Assembly (NCBI GenBank): GCA_024138015.1 | Contig: JAMXBB010000007.1 | Location: 89,157,349-89,221,348, forward strand | Reading direction: 5' to 3' | DNA: 64,000 nt | DNA from: Lumnitzera littorea | Taxonomy: Eukaryota; Streptophyta; Magnoliopsida; Myrtales; Combretaceae | Shown here: positions 34,043-45,661 of the stretch, in pieces | Numbering within the stretch: position 1 is the first letter of the stretch | Layout of the letters: every line of letters begins with the position of its first letter | Position numbers and translations under genes: made by a program | Notes under the pieces: model-generated | What the model was told of the DNA's origin: nothing | The model's database searches: none | What the model saw: only the letters and a program-made list of their open reading frames with translations

Positions 34043-35407
34043 ATGATCCAGATATTGAGAGGAGTAGAGATTCAACCACTTAAAATTGAAATTGAAGAAA
34101 AGCTTGCTTTTTGTTTAGCAATGGAAAGTTCATGTGACGAAAAGCCTTGGTATCATGATATCAAAATGTTTTTACAACATGGCACGTACCTTGAAGAAGC
34201 AAAGAAGAAGGATAAAAAATTAATTAGAAGATTGGCAGCTCAGTACTTGATTAGCAATTCTACGCTGTACCGACGATCATTTGATGGTACGCTTTTATGT
34301 TGTGTAGATGGGAAAGAAGCAGAGATGCTAATGAAAGAAGTGTACGAGGGAGTATGTGGCCCCCACATGAATGGCTACATGCTTGCCAAGAAAATCATGA
34401 GGATAGGATATTACTGGTTAACTATAGAAGTGGATTGTATTGAACATATTAGACATTGTCATTTATGCTAGATCTATGCGAATAAGATAAATGCTCCACC
34501 TCAAGAATTGCATACACTATTAGCACCATGGCCTTTTTCAATGTGGGGAATAGATATCATTGGCCTAATCACTCCAAAAGCATCTAACGGGCACCGATTT
34601 ATATTTGTATGTATTGATTATTTCACTAAGTAGGTTGAAGCCTCCTCCTACGCCTCCTCCTATGCTAATGTAGCGAAGGGAGTAGTGGTCAAGTTCATCA
34701 GGAGAGATATATTGGCTCGGTATGGTCCGCTAAAGACAATTATTACTAACAATAGTATGAATCTGAATAATAAATTGATGTTAGAGTTATGCTGACACTT
34801 CAGGATCATTTCTAAAAATTCTACTCCTTATCGGCCCCAAATGAATGGAGTTGTGGAAGTGACCAATAAGAACATCAAAATAATTATTGAGAAGATGGCC
34901 ATTATGTATCGAAATTGGCATGAGATGTTACCATTTACACTCATGGCCTATCGAACTTCTATCAGAACATTAATAGGGGCAACCCTCTACTCATTGGTAT
35001 ATAGAATGGAGGCTGTACTGCCAGCAGAGGTTGAGATCCCATCTCTCAGAATATTGTTGGAAACTCGGTTAGATGAGGTTGATTAGATAAAGAAGTGTGT
35101 TGGGCAGTTGAATCTAATTGATGAGAGGAGGCTGGCAGCTTTGTACCATAACATTTGTTATCAGCAACGAATGGCTAGGGCTTTCAACAAAAAAGTGTGA
35201 CCCTAAAGTTTTGAGCAAAGAGACATGGTGCTAAGGAAGACTTTGCCTAACACAACTGATTCGAGAGGGAAGTTTACTCCAAACTATAAAGGGCCATACA
35301 TTGTGAAGAAAGTATTGTCTGAGAGAGCTGTTATCTTATCTCAAATGGATGGTTTAGACTTGAAGGACCCAGTAAATGCAGACGCATTGAAGATGTACTA
35401 TCCTTGA
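34043..35407 (+). pseudogene. Integrase of the Tat-type element (broken)
   Basis: A linker and zinc-binding region (YEGVCGPHMNGYMLAKK, IRHCHLC; the first His of HHCC is Tyr), then the catalytic core: MWGIDIIGLI (Asp), IITNNSMNLNN (second Asp is Asn), QMNGVVEVTNKNIK (Glu). C-terminal AYRTSIRTLIGATLYSLVY, PAEVEIPSLRI and GKFTPNYKGPYIVKKVL follow, to a natural stop at 35,407. In-frame stops include one at a Trp position (FTK-stop-VEA). Open parts are 34,043-34,471, 34,841-35,086 and 35,225-35,407. No chromodomain, as expected for this lineage. Confidence 0.92.
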
Positions 35408-35953
35408 ACGTCAATGGAATTTTCGTTTAGATTATGAAATGCAAACAATCTTACTATTATTGTGGTCTCATTTTCATTTTCTACATGCAAAGTTGGTATT
35501 CCTAGTAGTCGTTAGCATTGGGTAATATCTTTAGCCTTTTTTTTTTTGTTCCACTAAAAGTCCTCATTTCTCACTCTATCCTCTATCCAAATAAACCTTA
35601 CATACAAGAAGCATAAGTAAAAATAAACACTTAACTTGAAGTAATGCCTATTGATGAAAATTCTTTTAATACTTTATTGTAGTTAGCCCCCCAAGAAGGG
35701 GAGACTTGTTTCCTATTTTTCAGGACAGGGCTATGTTTAGAAAGAGTAACGTATGGCACATGAGTATAAACTTGCTTGAGAACGGATGTTTACACGAGAA
35801 GCCGATGTTTGGACCGGAAATTCAATACAAGACATTTTCGTTCGAGAAATGAATATGTTTTACATTCGTTTTAGGCTTAAGTTACTTTCATAGAAAGAAA
35901 AAAAAAAAGGGAAAGAGAAAAAAGAAAAAAAAAGGGGGGGGGGGGGGGGGGGG
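35408..35953 (+). other. 3' UTR of the Tat-type element, ending in a G homopolymer
   Basis: Non-coding. It ends in A-rich text and then about 20 G (35,934-35,953) directly at the assembly gap. Confidence 0.7.
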
Positions 35954-36330
35954 NNNNNNNNNNNNNNNNNNNNNNNNNNNNNNNNNNNNNNNNNNNNNNN
36001 NNNNNNNNNNNNNNNNNNNNNNNNNNNNNNNNNNNNNNNNNNNNNNNNNNNNNNNNNNNNNNNNNNNNNNNNNNNNNNNNNNNNNNNNNNNNNNNNNNNN
36101 NNNNNNNNNNNNNNNNNNNNNNNNNNNNNNNNNNNNNNNNNNNNNNNNNNNNNNNNNNNNNNNNNNNNNNNNNNNNNNNNNNNNNNNNNNNNNNNNNNNN
36201 NNNNNNNNNNNNNNNNNNNNNNNNNNNNNNNNNNNNNNNNNNNNNNNNNNNNNNNNNNNNNNNNNNNNNNNNNNNNNNNNNNNNNNNNNNNNNNNNNNNN
36301 NNNNNNNNNNNNNNNNNNNNNNNNNNNNNN
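35954..36330. other. Assembly gap (377 N)
   Basis: Run of N flanked by poly-G on both sides (20 G left, 6 G right at 36,331-36,336). Frames translated across it are meaningless. Confidence 0.99.
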
Positions 36331-36677
36331 GGGGGGTTAGAAAGAGACGGAAGAAGATAGAAGAAGAAGAGCAAGAACAAGAAAAGACAATGATAAGGGT
36401 CAAAACCATTAGTTCTAATTGGACTACTCAATAAGACATTTGATTACTTAGGAACTATCACTAAAACTAGGTAAATGGTTCTAAGCTTGATAAAACATTG
36501 CATTGGCATTTGGTTTCCCCCTAAGGATGATAGCTTGTTTTCCAAAAACAATTAATTATTAGGATGGCTGGTTCATAGAGCTTAGTCCTAATTTATAATC
36601 TCTTAACGAGCCAACTAGCTCATAGAGCTTGGTCCCAATCCAGAGTTCCTTAGACTCCCAGTCATCCGACTTACAAA

Positions 36678-37083
36678 AAGTTTTCCTTATCTTTAGGTCT
36701 TAGCTAGCTCAAAGGGTGCTTTGACCGCCTTGGTTAGTTAGCTCATTAGGGTATGACTAAGTTTTCCTTATTTTTAGGTTTTAGTTAGCTCAAAGGGCGC
36801 TTTGACCACCTTGGTTAGTCAGCTCATTAGGGCACGACCAAGTTTTCCTTATCTTTAGGTCTTAACCAGCTCAAAGGGTGCTTTGACCACCTTAGTTAAT
36901 CAACTCATTAGGGTATGACCAAGTTTTCCTTATCTTTAGGTTTTAGACAGCTCAAAGGGCGCTTTGACCACCTTGGTTAGTCAGTTCATTAGGGCACAAC
37001 CAAGTTTTCCTTATCTTTAAGTCTTAGCCAACTCAAAGGGCGCTTTGACTGCCTTGGTTAGTCAGCCTATAGGGGACAGGACT
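36678..37083 (+). repeat. 81-bp minisatellite, five units, in the 3' UTR
   Basis: Units begin AAGTTTTCC at 36,678, 36,759, 36,840, 36,921 and 37,002 (constant 81 bp); a diverged start AAGTTCTC is at 37,084. Each contains CAAAGGGYGCTTTGAC, a palindromic core, and TTAGTCAGCTCATTAGGG-like text. A shorter imperfect duplication (GCTC/GTTCATAGAGCTT) precedes it at about 36,548-36,660. Arrays in 3' UTRs of Tat-lineage elements are known sources of satellite DNA. Confidence 0.93.
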
Positions 37084-37261
37084 AAGTTCTCATTATTCTT
37101 TTTAGGGATTTTTGCCAACCCATAAGGGCGCTAGCCCTCGCTATTCTTCATTTCAAACTAATTGTCATCAAGCGTCTTAACGTTCCTTAGGATAGAGTCA
37201 TCTTAAGGAAAAAACGGTGTCTTTATAGTCTTTGTGGGAAAGTTTTATCCAAACTTCGACA
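37084..37261 (+). other. End of 3' UTR
   Basis: Non-coding tail from the minisatellite to the polypurine tract. Confidence 0.5.
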
Positions 37262-37275
37262 CAAAGAGGGGCAGC
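37262..37275 (+). promoter_or_regulatory. Polypurine tract (PPT)
   Basis: CAAAGAGGGGCAGC just before the LTR start TATAGACAC (expected TGTAGACAC; the copy at 46,401 starts TGTAGATAC). Confidence 0.75.
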
Positions 37276-37591
37276 TATAGACACTTAATTTTTGCCCCTT
37301 TGTAATCCTAATTTTTGATTTTTGATTTTATTATTTTTTACAAAAAGGGTCTCAATTCAAGAATAAAAAAATAAAGAAAAATAATAATAGTAAAAAAATA
37401 ATAAAAATTTGAAAAAATGATGAAAATAAAAAATAATAATAAAATAAAATAAAAATAAGAAAAGGAAAAATTATAAAGATTTTGTAGATTTTTATGAAGT
37501 AACTCATATTATAGACAAATAGTTTTAGTTTTAGCTTAGTTTGAATAATCATTTTAGAGAGTCATGTAGTTTAAGTACAATTTAATTGTAC

Positions 37592-37690
37592 TGATTGTTA
37601 AGGTATAGGCCAACAGCTTAACGGATAAGTATTGAAGTATTGGATTGAATTTAATTTGAGGTCTTGAGTTCGAGTCTCGCTAGGCACCTA
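37592..37690 (+). other. tRNA-like sequence inside the Tat LTR
   Basis: ACAGCTTAACGGATAAG resembles a tRNA D-arm / pol III A box, and GAGTTCGAGTCTCGC resembles a T-arm / B box, about 50 bases apart, followed by TAGGCACC. The T-stem pairs at four of five positions, but the 5' acceptor half does not pair convincingly. Either a decayed tRNA/SINE head captured in the LTR or chance resemblance. Part of it (GGTATRGGC, TACAATTTAATT) is shared with the LTR copy at 46,740-46,800. Confidence 0.35.
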
Positions 37691-39330
37691 TGTCTTTTAT
37701 TTTTCTATCTTTTACAGGAGCGAGAGAAATAAACGGGATTCATATATAATTAAAAACATTTGAATCTAATTGATTCTATTAAATTAGATTTGAATTAATT
37801 TAGATCTAGTTTAATTATTATCAAATTAGATACAATAGATATGATATAGTTTGGATTTATAAATGCACATAACATTTGCGATTAGATATCGATCCAGGCC
37901 GATAGCAACTCATAGTGCGAATCCAGTTACAGCGGTGACTGCAAGACCATGCCTACGATAAGCATACGTTAAGCAACTATTCCTCATTCTCTCCAACCAC
38001 CCCCTACATCGATTAACTGCAGATCAGTCTTCAATACGCAAACCATAGCTTACTGCACAATTGCCCTAATAGTAGCATAGTTAAGACAGTGGCACGGTTT
38101 GGACAGCAACACCAGGCGAACAGCAGCAACACTAGGCTAACAGCAGCACGACCAACCGAATAGCAGTATGTTTTGTACAACAGCAACACAGTATATGATT
38201 CTGCACTGTCCCAATGCCACTGTACACGCATTTACCCTCACTACTAATAGCCAAGGCGAACCACATTCCAATCTACGTACCCACATAGCTCCGATCAACA
38301 CTAACCATAGTTTACCTTCCTACCGACAATCAAACAATACCAATCAGCATACGTACGTTCTTGCCATTGTTGTACAGTTGGTCTTCAAAATCAGGTTCGA
38401 TTTCTTTGTTTATTTTATTTTATTATTGTTATTGTTATTATTTTATAGTTTATTATTATATTATTAGATCCTTTATCATATAATGTAGTATATATAAGAT
38501 ATGTATATATTAGGAGATTTATTTATTTATTTATAATTATATTATAGTATTATTAGAACTTTAAGTAGTTTACTATAGTTTATATATAATAGTTTAGGAA
38601 ACTTCTTTTGCATTAGTTTTAACGTAGATTTAAGTGAAGGTTTATTTAAATAGTGGTGATATAGATATGAAGATATATAGATAAGGGATTGTTAATTTGA
38701 GTTTTATGTTATCTATTAGTACACATAATATGTAATATATGAATATGTCGGGATAGGGGTTTTAGTATTAGTTCTTATACAAGTGTATTATATGAATTAT
38801 TTTATTTTTTTGGTAGATAGTAATATATATTAATTTAGGAGTAGTTAGGATTGGTTATTTTCTTTTAGGATTTGGTCTCGTTTAAGGATTCATCATATGG
38901 AAAGTAGTTTTTCTTTAAAAAAGAATTAATAAAATATGCTTTTTTTAAAGAATAGGATTTTTAGAGTATTTCTTTATCAAACAAAATCACCCAAGTGTTA
39001 GGATCCTTTTGATTTTTTTTTTAAATCGAATAAACTAAAACTTAAACTCGACCTGTTTTCAAAAATTAAAATTAATCAACACACTAAAATTTTGGAAAAA
39101 ACTACAATTATCTAATCCCGGCTAGCTGGTATGTAGGCAGCTTCAAGGCGACGATAAAATCTGTATAAACTTCAATTTTTTTTCTTTTGATTTTCTTATT
39201 TTTAAATATTATAATTAGAAGAATAATCCTAATTTCGGTAAACAGATAGTAGTACCCATTAGGGTTTAATAGGTTAGCCCCCAAATTCGGAATCCCTTGG
39301 TTTTTCATTTGAATTGAAATCAAAGACCGG

Positions 39331-42222
39331 TGTTACGCCCCGAAGTCATGAAGTCGCAACAGTCCCGCCGTGTAAACCATTCTATGATAGAAACTGGCCT
39401 CACAGTTCCTACCATAGAGATAATCTACACAAGGCGTCGACGACCACTCGCTTTGAAGTCAACAGTTCGATTAATGATTATACTACAAATATGATAATTA
39501 TCTCAAATTACTATTAAACATAGATAATTATATAAATAAGTCCACAGAGCTTCCCAGGAAGTTTTACATAATAACTATAGTTTACTAATTTACAGAATAA
39601 CTAACAGTCTTCAACCTTTAACTACAAGGTCCGTCTAGTTATACATTATGTTAAATAACTTGATCCTCACACCCTTGGCTTCAAAAGGACTAACCTCTGG
39701 ATAATTGTAGGGCGGCATAGTACTTCAAAAGAGATTACAAATCAGAACCTGCAAAAGGATCTATAAGGGTATGAGCAACTACAGCTCAGTAAGTTGAATT
39801 GGAGACTCATGAATGCATACAAGCACAAACAAGGTTAACAAACAATTATTTTTATGCAATGCAACAATCAAGTGTCATCGCACAACGTAGTCCGGTCCGT
39901 TGTGAAATCAGAGAAATTTCACTCGCTTCAATCCGGGTTGAGGAGTTCCATGTTATGCAGCAGCTCACAACCAAACCCAGGCTTGTGCAATGGAGACTAC
40001 GCTCCTCCCGCGACTACCTTCGAACCATTAACTTCACCCCCGCCGTGACCTCTTCTCCTGTCACTTAGTTCGACTGAGGATGAAGAAGGGACCATTTTGC
40101 AATCCTATGCTATCCCTTTCGAAGGGGTCGGTATTTGGTTGGAGAGTCCTATGATCCCCTAACGGGTTGCAATGCATGACATTTTCGGTTATTAGGGTCG
40201 ACTAAGATTAAATTCCGGTTAGGGTGTTCAGCAAGTTTATACCAATTCAATCAGTCACAAAATCATTCACAGTACAAATTCCAGCATGAATTCAGATACA
40301 TCAAGCACATGCACAAACTATTTACATTCACAATCATATACAAGCTTAAGTCTCCGAGTACTACAAAAATAGTACTCTATACAATAAGAAATAACCCAAC
40401 TTACTTAAATTTACTCGATCGCTCGATCCTCAAGTTGCGAGCTGATTTGTTTTTGGGTGTCCTATAATGCAAATAGATCCTTTTAGTACTTATATTTTAT
40501 GGATTCTTATTCTAATTCATAATGTAACTTATTTTCCTCCTGTATACCTATAATGTATTAATAATTCGTTGTATTCTATTTCGGGGTTCGGTTCCTAAAC
40601 TAGATTCTAGTTTTAATTCCTAAGTCGTAATTAAGCTCGAATCCCAATGTGACATTAATCACATTATGCTCGGGTATTCAAATATCCTATTGGGTCGTAA
40701 TTTTGGTATTCTAAACTATTTGGTACACGCTAACCCTAATTGTGGTATCGGATTTATTCCCGATGTGTAAAAATCTTACATTTTGAGATATTTACTTAAA
40801 ATTAAATATTATTTCAGATTTATTATTTTTCTTATTTCAATTATAATATTAACTAAATAACTTTATTTTTTTAGATTTATTAATTTACATTTTCACATAT
40901 TCCTAATTTCTTATATTCTTTACCTAATTTCCCTAATTAACCTTACTTAGTACCTAAAGGCTAGGATTAGGGTCCCACTGCAAAGATTAACTTCCCTAAA
41001 CATCTAATTAAGATCCAAATCGGTAATTAACATCCTAATCACCTAATTAATCCTAAATCACCCAATTTTACCATCATTTTAGGGCTAAAAATTAACCTAA
41101 AATTTTCGAAAATTAATTTAAAAAAAATGGCTTCATAGCACTGTTTTACATCATATGAGAATCCTACAGAAAAATTTTGAGCCCCAAACTACATCCCTAA
41201 GCCTATTTAATTTTTGGTTTAATCATGCTCGGTTTTGAACAATTTATTAAAGACCCTATATTTCCAGACATAATTAAACTAAACCAATATTTTTCCCTAA
41301 ATCTACATACAACAAAACCTCAGAATAACAAGTTTCATAATTTTCTGGGCAAAAAATAATACAAAAATCGGGGTGAATAAATGACTAACCGGTTCGAAGC
41401 TTTCTGGCTGTCCAAACCCGGTCCAAGGCTGTCGGCCGGTCTAGGCAGTGGTTCTAGTGTAGGGTGGTGGTGGTGGTTCGGTCCCAGGTGGTGGTGGGTG
41501 GTGGTTTTAGTTCACTTTGCTAATCTGCACAGTTTTCTTTTTTTTTTTTTTATTTTCTTGAATTTCTCTCGAATTTTTTTGTGTTTCGATTTTTCTCAGA
41601 TCACAAACTAGCCAAATGACTTCTGGAAATTTTTTCCTTATTTATAGACAATTGTAGAATTTAATGTGCATTAATTTGATGGGATTTTGCCCCAATTCCT
41701 TGATTTTAAGCTTTTTGTTTGTCCAATTTCTATTGGTTATTTTTTTTCTTTTTCTATCACGACCTATTCTTGTTGCAGTTATCCTCTTTTGATTTGTTTA
41801 TAATTATTTTGTATTTTTCTTTAATTATTTACTTAGTTTTCGGCCAATTTTAGTAATTACGCGTATTTTTATCTACACGTAAATACATGTAGGGTACACG
41901 TGAACATTCCTAAATATTATTTTGGTCATTCTAAAATTTTTAGTATACATATAATCTATCTCTACTAATTTATTAGTTATTATATTACACTTTTTGCCTT
42001 TTCGGTAATTAGTAGTTATTATGCTTAAAATTTGAAAATTTTATAGTCTCCTATTTTACTACTTACTTTCTTAAATTTAAGTTTATAGAGTTATTTTTAC
42101 TGGTATTTTGCTAAATAGTTTATAATTTGGGTTTGATCGGATCCTTTAGCCGATCGCCCTAAACCTTGGGTTTTAAGCTCAAACCTATGGTTACTTGGCT
42201 TGGCTTGGCTTTAGGGCCTACA
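39331..42222 (-). mobile_element. Solo LTR of another chromovirus (2,892 bp) in the Tat 3' LTR
   Basis: Begins TGTTACGCCCCG and ends GGGCCTACA, so TG...CA. It is flanked by the identical 5-bp target duplication ACCGG at 39,326-39,330 and 42,223-42,227. Removing it and one ACCGG rejoins text that is continuous in the 5' LTR remnant near 26,345-26,365. An inverted TATA (TTATTTATAG at 41,638-41,646) suggests minus orientation. No internal region, so it arose by LTR-LTR recombination. The family resembles but is not the same as the 15,514 LTR. Confidence 0.92.
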
Positions 42223-42437
42223 ACCGGTAGCTAAATTGTAATCAATTCACTTAATTGGTTACGATTTTTTTTTCTTTTCCCGACTTCGGTCGGGTGGTGA
42301 CTCCAAAATTTTTTAAGAAATCAAAATTTCCCAATTTTCTTAGTCGAGGATTAATATTAAATGGGTTAGGGTTTAGTATTAATCAGAAAATGAGAAATTA
42401 ATTAAAAAAAAAAAGAAATCGAAAAACATGCTCGACA

Positions 42438-43084
42438 ATCACCTTGATAGATCCTTAAATTTCTCCCATATATCGTCTAATGTCTCACCATCAATTTGAG
42501 TCTAAAACAATATATCATTCTTAAACTTAGTTGTTCTAGCTAGTGGAAAATATTTCCTTAAAAGCTTATCAACTAATTCATCCCATGTAGTAATTAATTG
42601 TCTTAGAAGTGAATTTAGCCATTACTTGGCCTTACCTTTAAGTGAGAAAGAAAATAGCCTTAGCCCAATTGCATCATCTGTTATCCCCATTGATCTTAAA
42701 AGTATCATAGATCTTTAGAATAATTGAAATATATTTGTTTGGATCCCCATTAGCTAACCTATCAAACTAAATAAACTATTACACTATCTAAATCACATTG
42801 GACTAAATCTGAAAATTAGTCGCTTAAACTGTAGGTTTGGTAATACTAGATTTAGCCCTAGTCATTGTTGGTTTGGCATACTCCGACATGGTTATATTGG
42901 CATCTTCATTGTTTATAGCCATCTATTCTTTTAATTCTTCTTCCAAATCTTCTTCTTCCTTAAATTGGAGTAGAGAACCTTGATTTATTAAATCCATTGT
43001 TTTAAGCACTGTCTAGCGTAGAAGATGAGTAATTTTCTCAATCTCAGGGTCGAATTCTATAAGATCTTTTTTGCTACTCTTGCT
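42438..43084 (-). pseudogene. Gag of the Athila-type element (broken, truncated)
   Basis: ATG at 43,084 starts MSKSSKKDLIEFDPEIEKI; then an acidic stretch and, after several stops and one frameshift near 42,710, the capsid text NGDPNKYISIILKIYDTFKI, GITDDAIGLRLFSFSLKGKA, TTWDELVDKLLRKYFPLAR and ETLDDIWEKFKDLS. These are characteristic of Athila-type Gag. It is truncated at 42,438 before the C-terminal half. Confidence 0.82.
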
Positions 43085-43240
43085 CATATACTAAAAACAT
43101 ACATAAGTTAAAGGCAACTAAAAGAATAAAACACTACAAGGAAAAAAAAAAAAAAAGGATGTAGCATATACATTAAAAAATCAGCTACAATAACTGGTTA
43201 AGGGATTTTCCTAATATCTTAATAATTTCACTTGTTGTGA

Positions 43241-43258
43241 TCCTCGACAATGGTGCCA
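43241..43258 (-). promoter_or_regulatory. Athila-type primer binding site
   Basis: Minus strand TGGCACCATTGTCGAGGA, a decayed form of TGGCGCCGTTGCCGGGGA (Asp-tRNA type, Athila). The differences are transitions (C/T, G/A). It lies six bases from the LTR end at 43,265. Confidence 0.85.
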
Positions 43259-43264
43259 AAAACT

Positions 43265-44800
43265 TGATTAGAGGTAAGTGTACCTATTAAATTAGGGGAA
43301 ATACTTGATTAATAGTAATGCTGCTTATCCTCTAGTTATCTAACTTAATGATTAAGAACCAAACTATTTAAAATCTAAATTAATTAAATAAAATCCTAAC
43401 TAATAAAACTAATAAAGAAAACTACAAAAAGAAAAGAAAATTATTGAAGAATTCATGATCCTCATTAAATTTATTATTTACTACCTAAACCTATGCAACT
43501 TTTAAATCTCAATTACTTATTAGATTATGGGAATTTCTAATATAAGTTAACTGAAATTGCTTCAACAAACTAACTCCTATTCTTAATTATATTTTACTTG
43601 AATTGCTTTTATAATAAAATATCTTAAGATCGTATTACGCTCTTAAATTCCACTATTAGGTGGCCCAAATTCAAAGAAACTAAATAACTAAACCTTAATC
43701 TATTTTATTATTTCCAATTACACCAATTTATTTATTATAGGATTTTGTGAACTCTATAGCAAACTTAAACATTAAATCAATAGTTGACAATATTGATTTA
43801 AAGACAATAAATACAATATAATTAGATCATAAAAATTAATATCATTGTGTGAAAAGAAAAATAATGTCACATAGAGAATTAAGGTCCAATAATAATTTAT
43901 TAAGAAGAACCAAATTAAAACATAAAATAACGTCAAAGAATTCAAAAGAAAAGAACCCTTGACTCTACTTTACCCTACTTATTCTTCTTCTAGGAACTCT
44001 CTTTAAGAGTTAACCTAAACTATAATTTATAATATTTTAAATGTAAGGTTATAAGAAAATTTTCAAAATTAGGGAATTCTTTCATCAATAACATATTTAC
44101 ACTCTAAAAGCATGGCCTTGTGAAACCTAGGCATGTTTTTCCTTTATAATTAAATCTCTTGAAATTCTTGGATGAGAGAATCATGGTCAGAAACACGAGT
44201 GTGATCTTTAACCATGATCTCCTCTAAACTTCACTTCTTAACTAATATTTCTTCCTTTGAAGGCAATAGTCAATTTATTCTTTATTAAAGCTTCAAATTT
44301 TCATTGAACTGTTCAAAAATTAACCAAAAACACTTCAATAACATATAAATGAAATAATTTACATATAAGCTCAAACTACTTCAAAAATAACATTGATAAT
44401 CAATACAAGCTCTACAAACTATCTCAAAATATATTAGCTAAATAAGTATCATTAGACCATTATAAGGAAGTTTGTCCATAACCTAAGTTGTAGTTAGCCA
44501 TCAAGCACTACGAATTTAAAAGAAAAAAGGATTTGTTGAACAACCCACATTTATATAGGGGTCATAATCGATTAAATATTTAGTAGCTATATGTTCTGGC
44601 TACTCCCAAGCTTTCTAGTATCCAAATTTATATTTCTTTTCATTTGTAGGATTTTTCTTTCTTTAGATTATTTCTTCATTTTTTTACTATTTTTATTTAG
44701 TTAATTTATGAATATCTACATATATTATTTATTTAGATGAAAGAAAGTGATACCATGTGTCACATTTGGACAAGAATAAATAAATAAATAAATAATGTTG
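43265..44800 (-). repeat. 5' LTR of the Athila-type element
   Basis: The inner end on the plus strand is TGATTAGAGG at 43,265. An inverted TATA (TTATATAGG, 44,551-44,559) marks the promoter. AT-rich and non-coding. The outer end was not found; about 44,800 is a guess. An AATA repeat is at 44,776-44,795. Confidence 0.6.
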
Positions 44801-45661
44801 TTTAGTTCTAGTTCATGAATGTTTGGAAACATTGACGACCTACATGGAAAAAAAAAACTTTATAATGCAACTAAAAAAGGTTAAACGTTGGGGAGCTAAA
44901 AGTGTATATTTTCCCAATGCAAAATTCATCAAAATGAACAAAAATATAGTATATAATCTTGTTGTTGCCTTCAAACATTCAAGGATTTATTTTTCAATAA
45001 AGTTATTTATTTTTATGGGTTTATTTAATTCCTCTTATCCTATATCAATCATATTGAAGACAGTTCAACAGCTTATTTGATAGTATTTTGATGTGATTCG
45101 CAAAGTCAAATTTTTCATTGGTTCACATAGTGGATTGTATGCTTTCTCTTAAATAGTTTTGAGAATGGAAATGACAAAGATAGAGACGTAAGTTTTTAAG
45201 GGATGAATATATAATTATACTAAATGGGTTGAGCCTAATATTAGTTTGGACTAATTGTTTAGATTAGTGGTGGCATTTAAGTGATTAATCCATGTCTTAG
45301 GATGTCTAAGCGAGTTTTTGCTTAATGTTCTTAGAATAAGGACCATTAAGGTTGGTTTGACCAATTTTAACCTTCTTTTGGTATAATTGTGTGCTTATCA
45401 AATCAATGATGATTATTGACTATTGAATAATACATATACTACATACCTTCTCACTTTTGGAAAGAAAGAAAAAATGACTAATGAATTATCAAGTTCTAGA
45501 GCTCAGAGCTCAAAGTCAAGATCAAAGGCTTAAAACAATGCATTTAAATTGTTATTGTTTCAAGTTTCAAGAACATTGAAGTTGAAGTTTTCAAGCTCCT
45601 TTGACTATCACATAAGTAATTTAGTTTGCTAAGATTGCTTGTCTTTTCTCCCTAAGCTCTC
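44801..45661. other. No gene recognised
   Basis: The plus frame 44,823-45,080 (85 codons) has no recognisable motif and ordinary AT-rich residue use. I do not support it as a gene. Confidence 0.4.

Larger units (their letters stand above)
26332..42437 (+). mobile_element. Tat/Ogre-type Ty3/gypsy element with dual RNase H
   Basis: Plus-strand order: truncated 5' LTR, PBS, ORF1, gag, protease, intron-like segment, RT, RNase H, archaeal-type RNase H, integrase, long 3' UTR with minisatellite and assembly gap, PPT, 3' LTR. This domain order, with the second RNase H before integrase and an ORF upstream of gag, is the known signature of the plant Tat/Ogre lineage. About twenty in-frame stops in pol make it inactive. 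The 3' LTR is split by a solo LTR, and the element borders an Athila-type gag at 42,438, which it may have entered. Confidence 0.92.
37276..42437 (+). repeat. 3' LTR of the Tat-type element, split by a solo LTR
   Basis: LTR proper is 37,276-39,330 plus 42,228-42,437 (about 2.27 kb). Its 3' part matches the 5' LTR remnant at 26,332-26,565 and the solo LTR end at 48,180-48,407. It contains the GGTATGTAGGCAGC-like motif (about 39,130) seen in many Tat LTRs and ends GCTCGACA at 42,437. Confidence 0.88.
42438..44800 (-). mobile_element. Athila-type gypsy fragment (5' LTR, PBS, gag)
   Basis: Minus-strand element cut at 42,438 by the end of the Tat LTR. Order from the right: LTR, PBS of the TGGCGCC type, gag N-terminus and capsid. 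The right limit is uncertain. Confidence 0.8.

Noticed and set aside
35877..36431. Two long minus frames over the gap
   Set aside because: Mostly unknown residues from N bases and poly-G/poly-A edges.
36678..37083. CRISPR-like array
   Set aside because: Units are contiguous 81-bp tandem copies without unique spacers, in a plant retrotransposon 3' UTR.
44823..45080. Plus frame of 85 codons as possible host gene
   Set aside because: AT-rich residue use, no motif, flanked by repeat sequence; nothing supports it.
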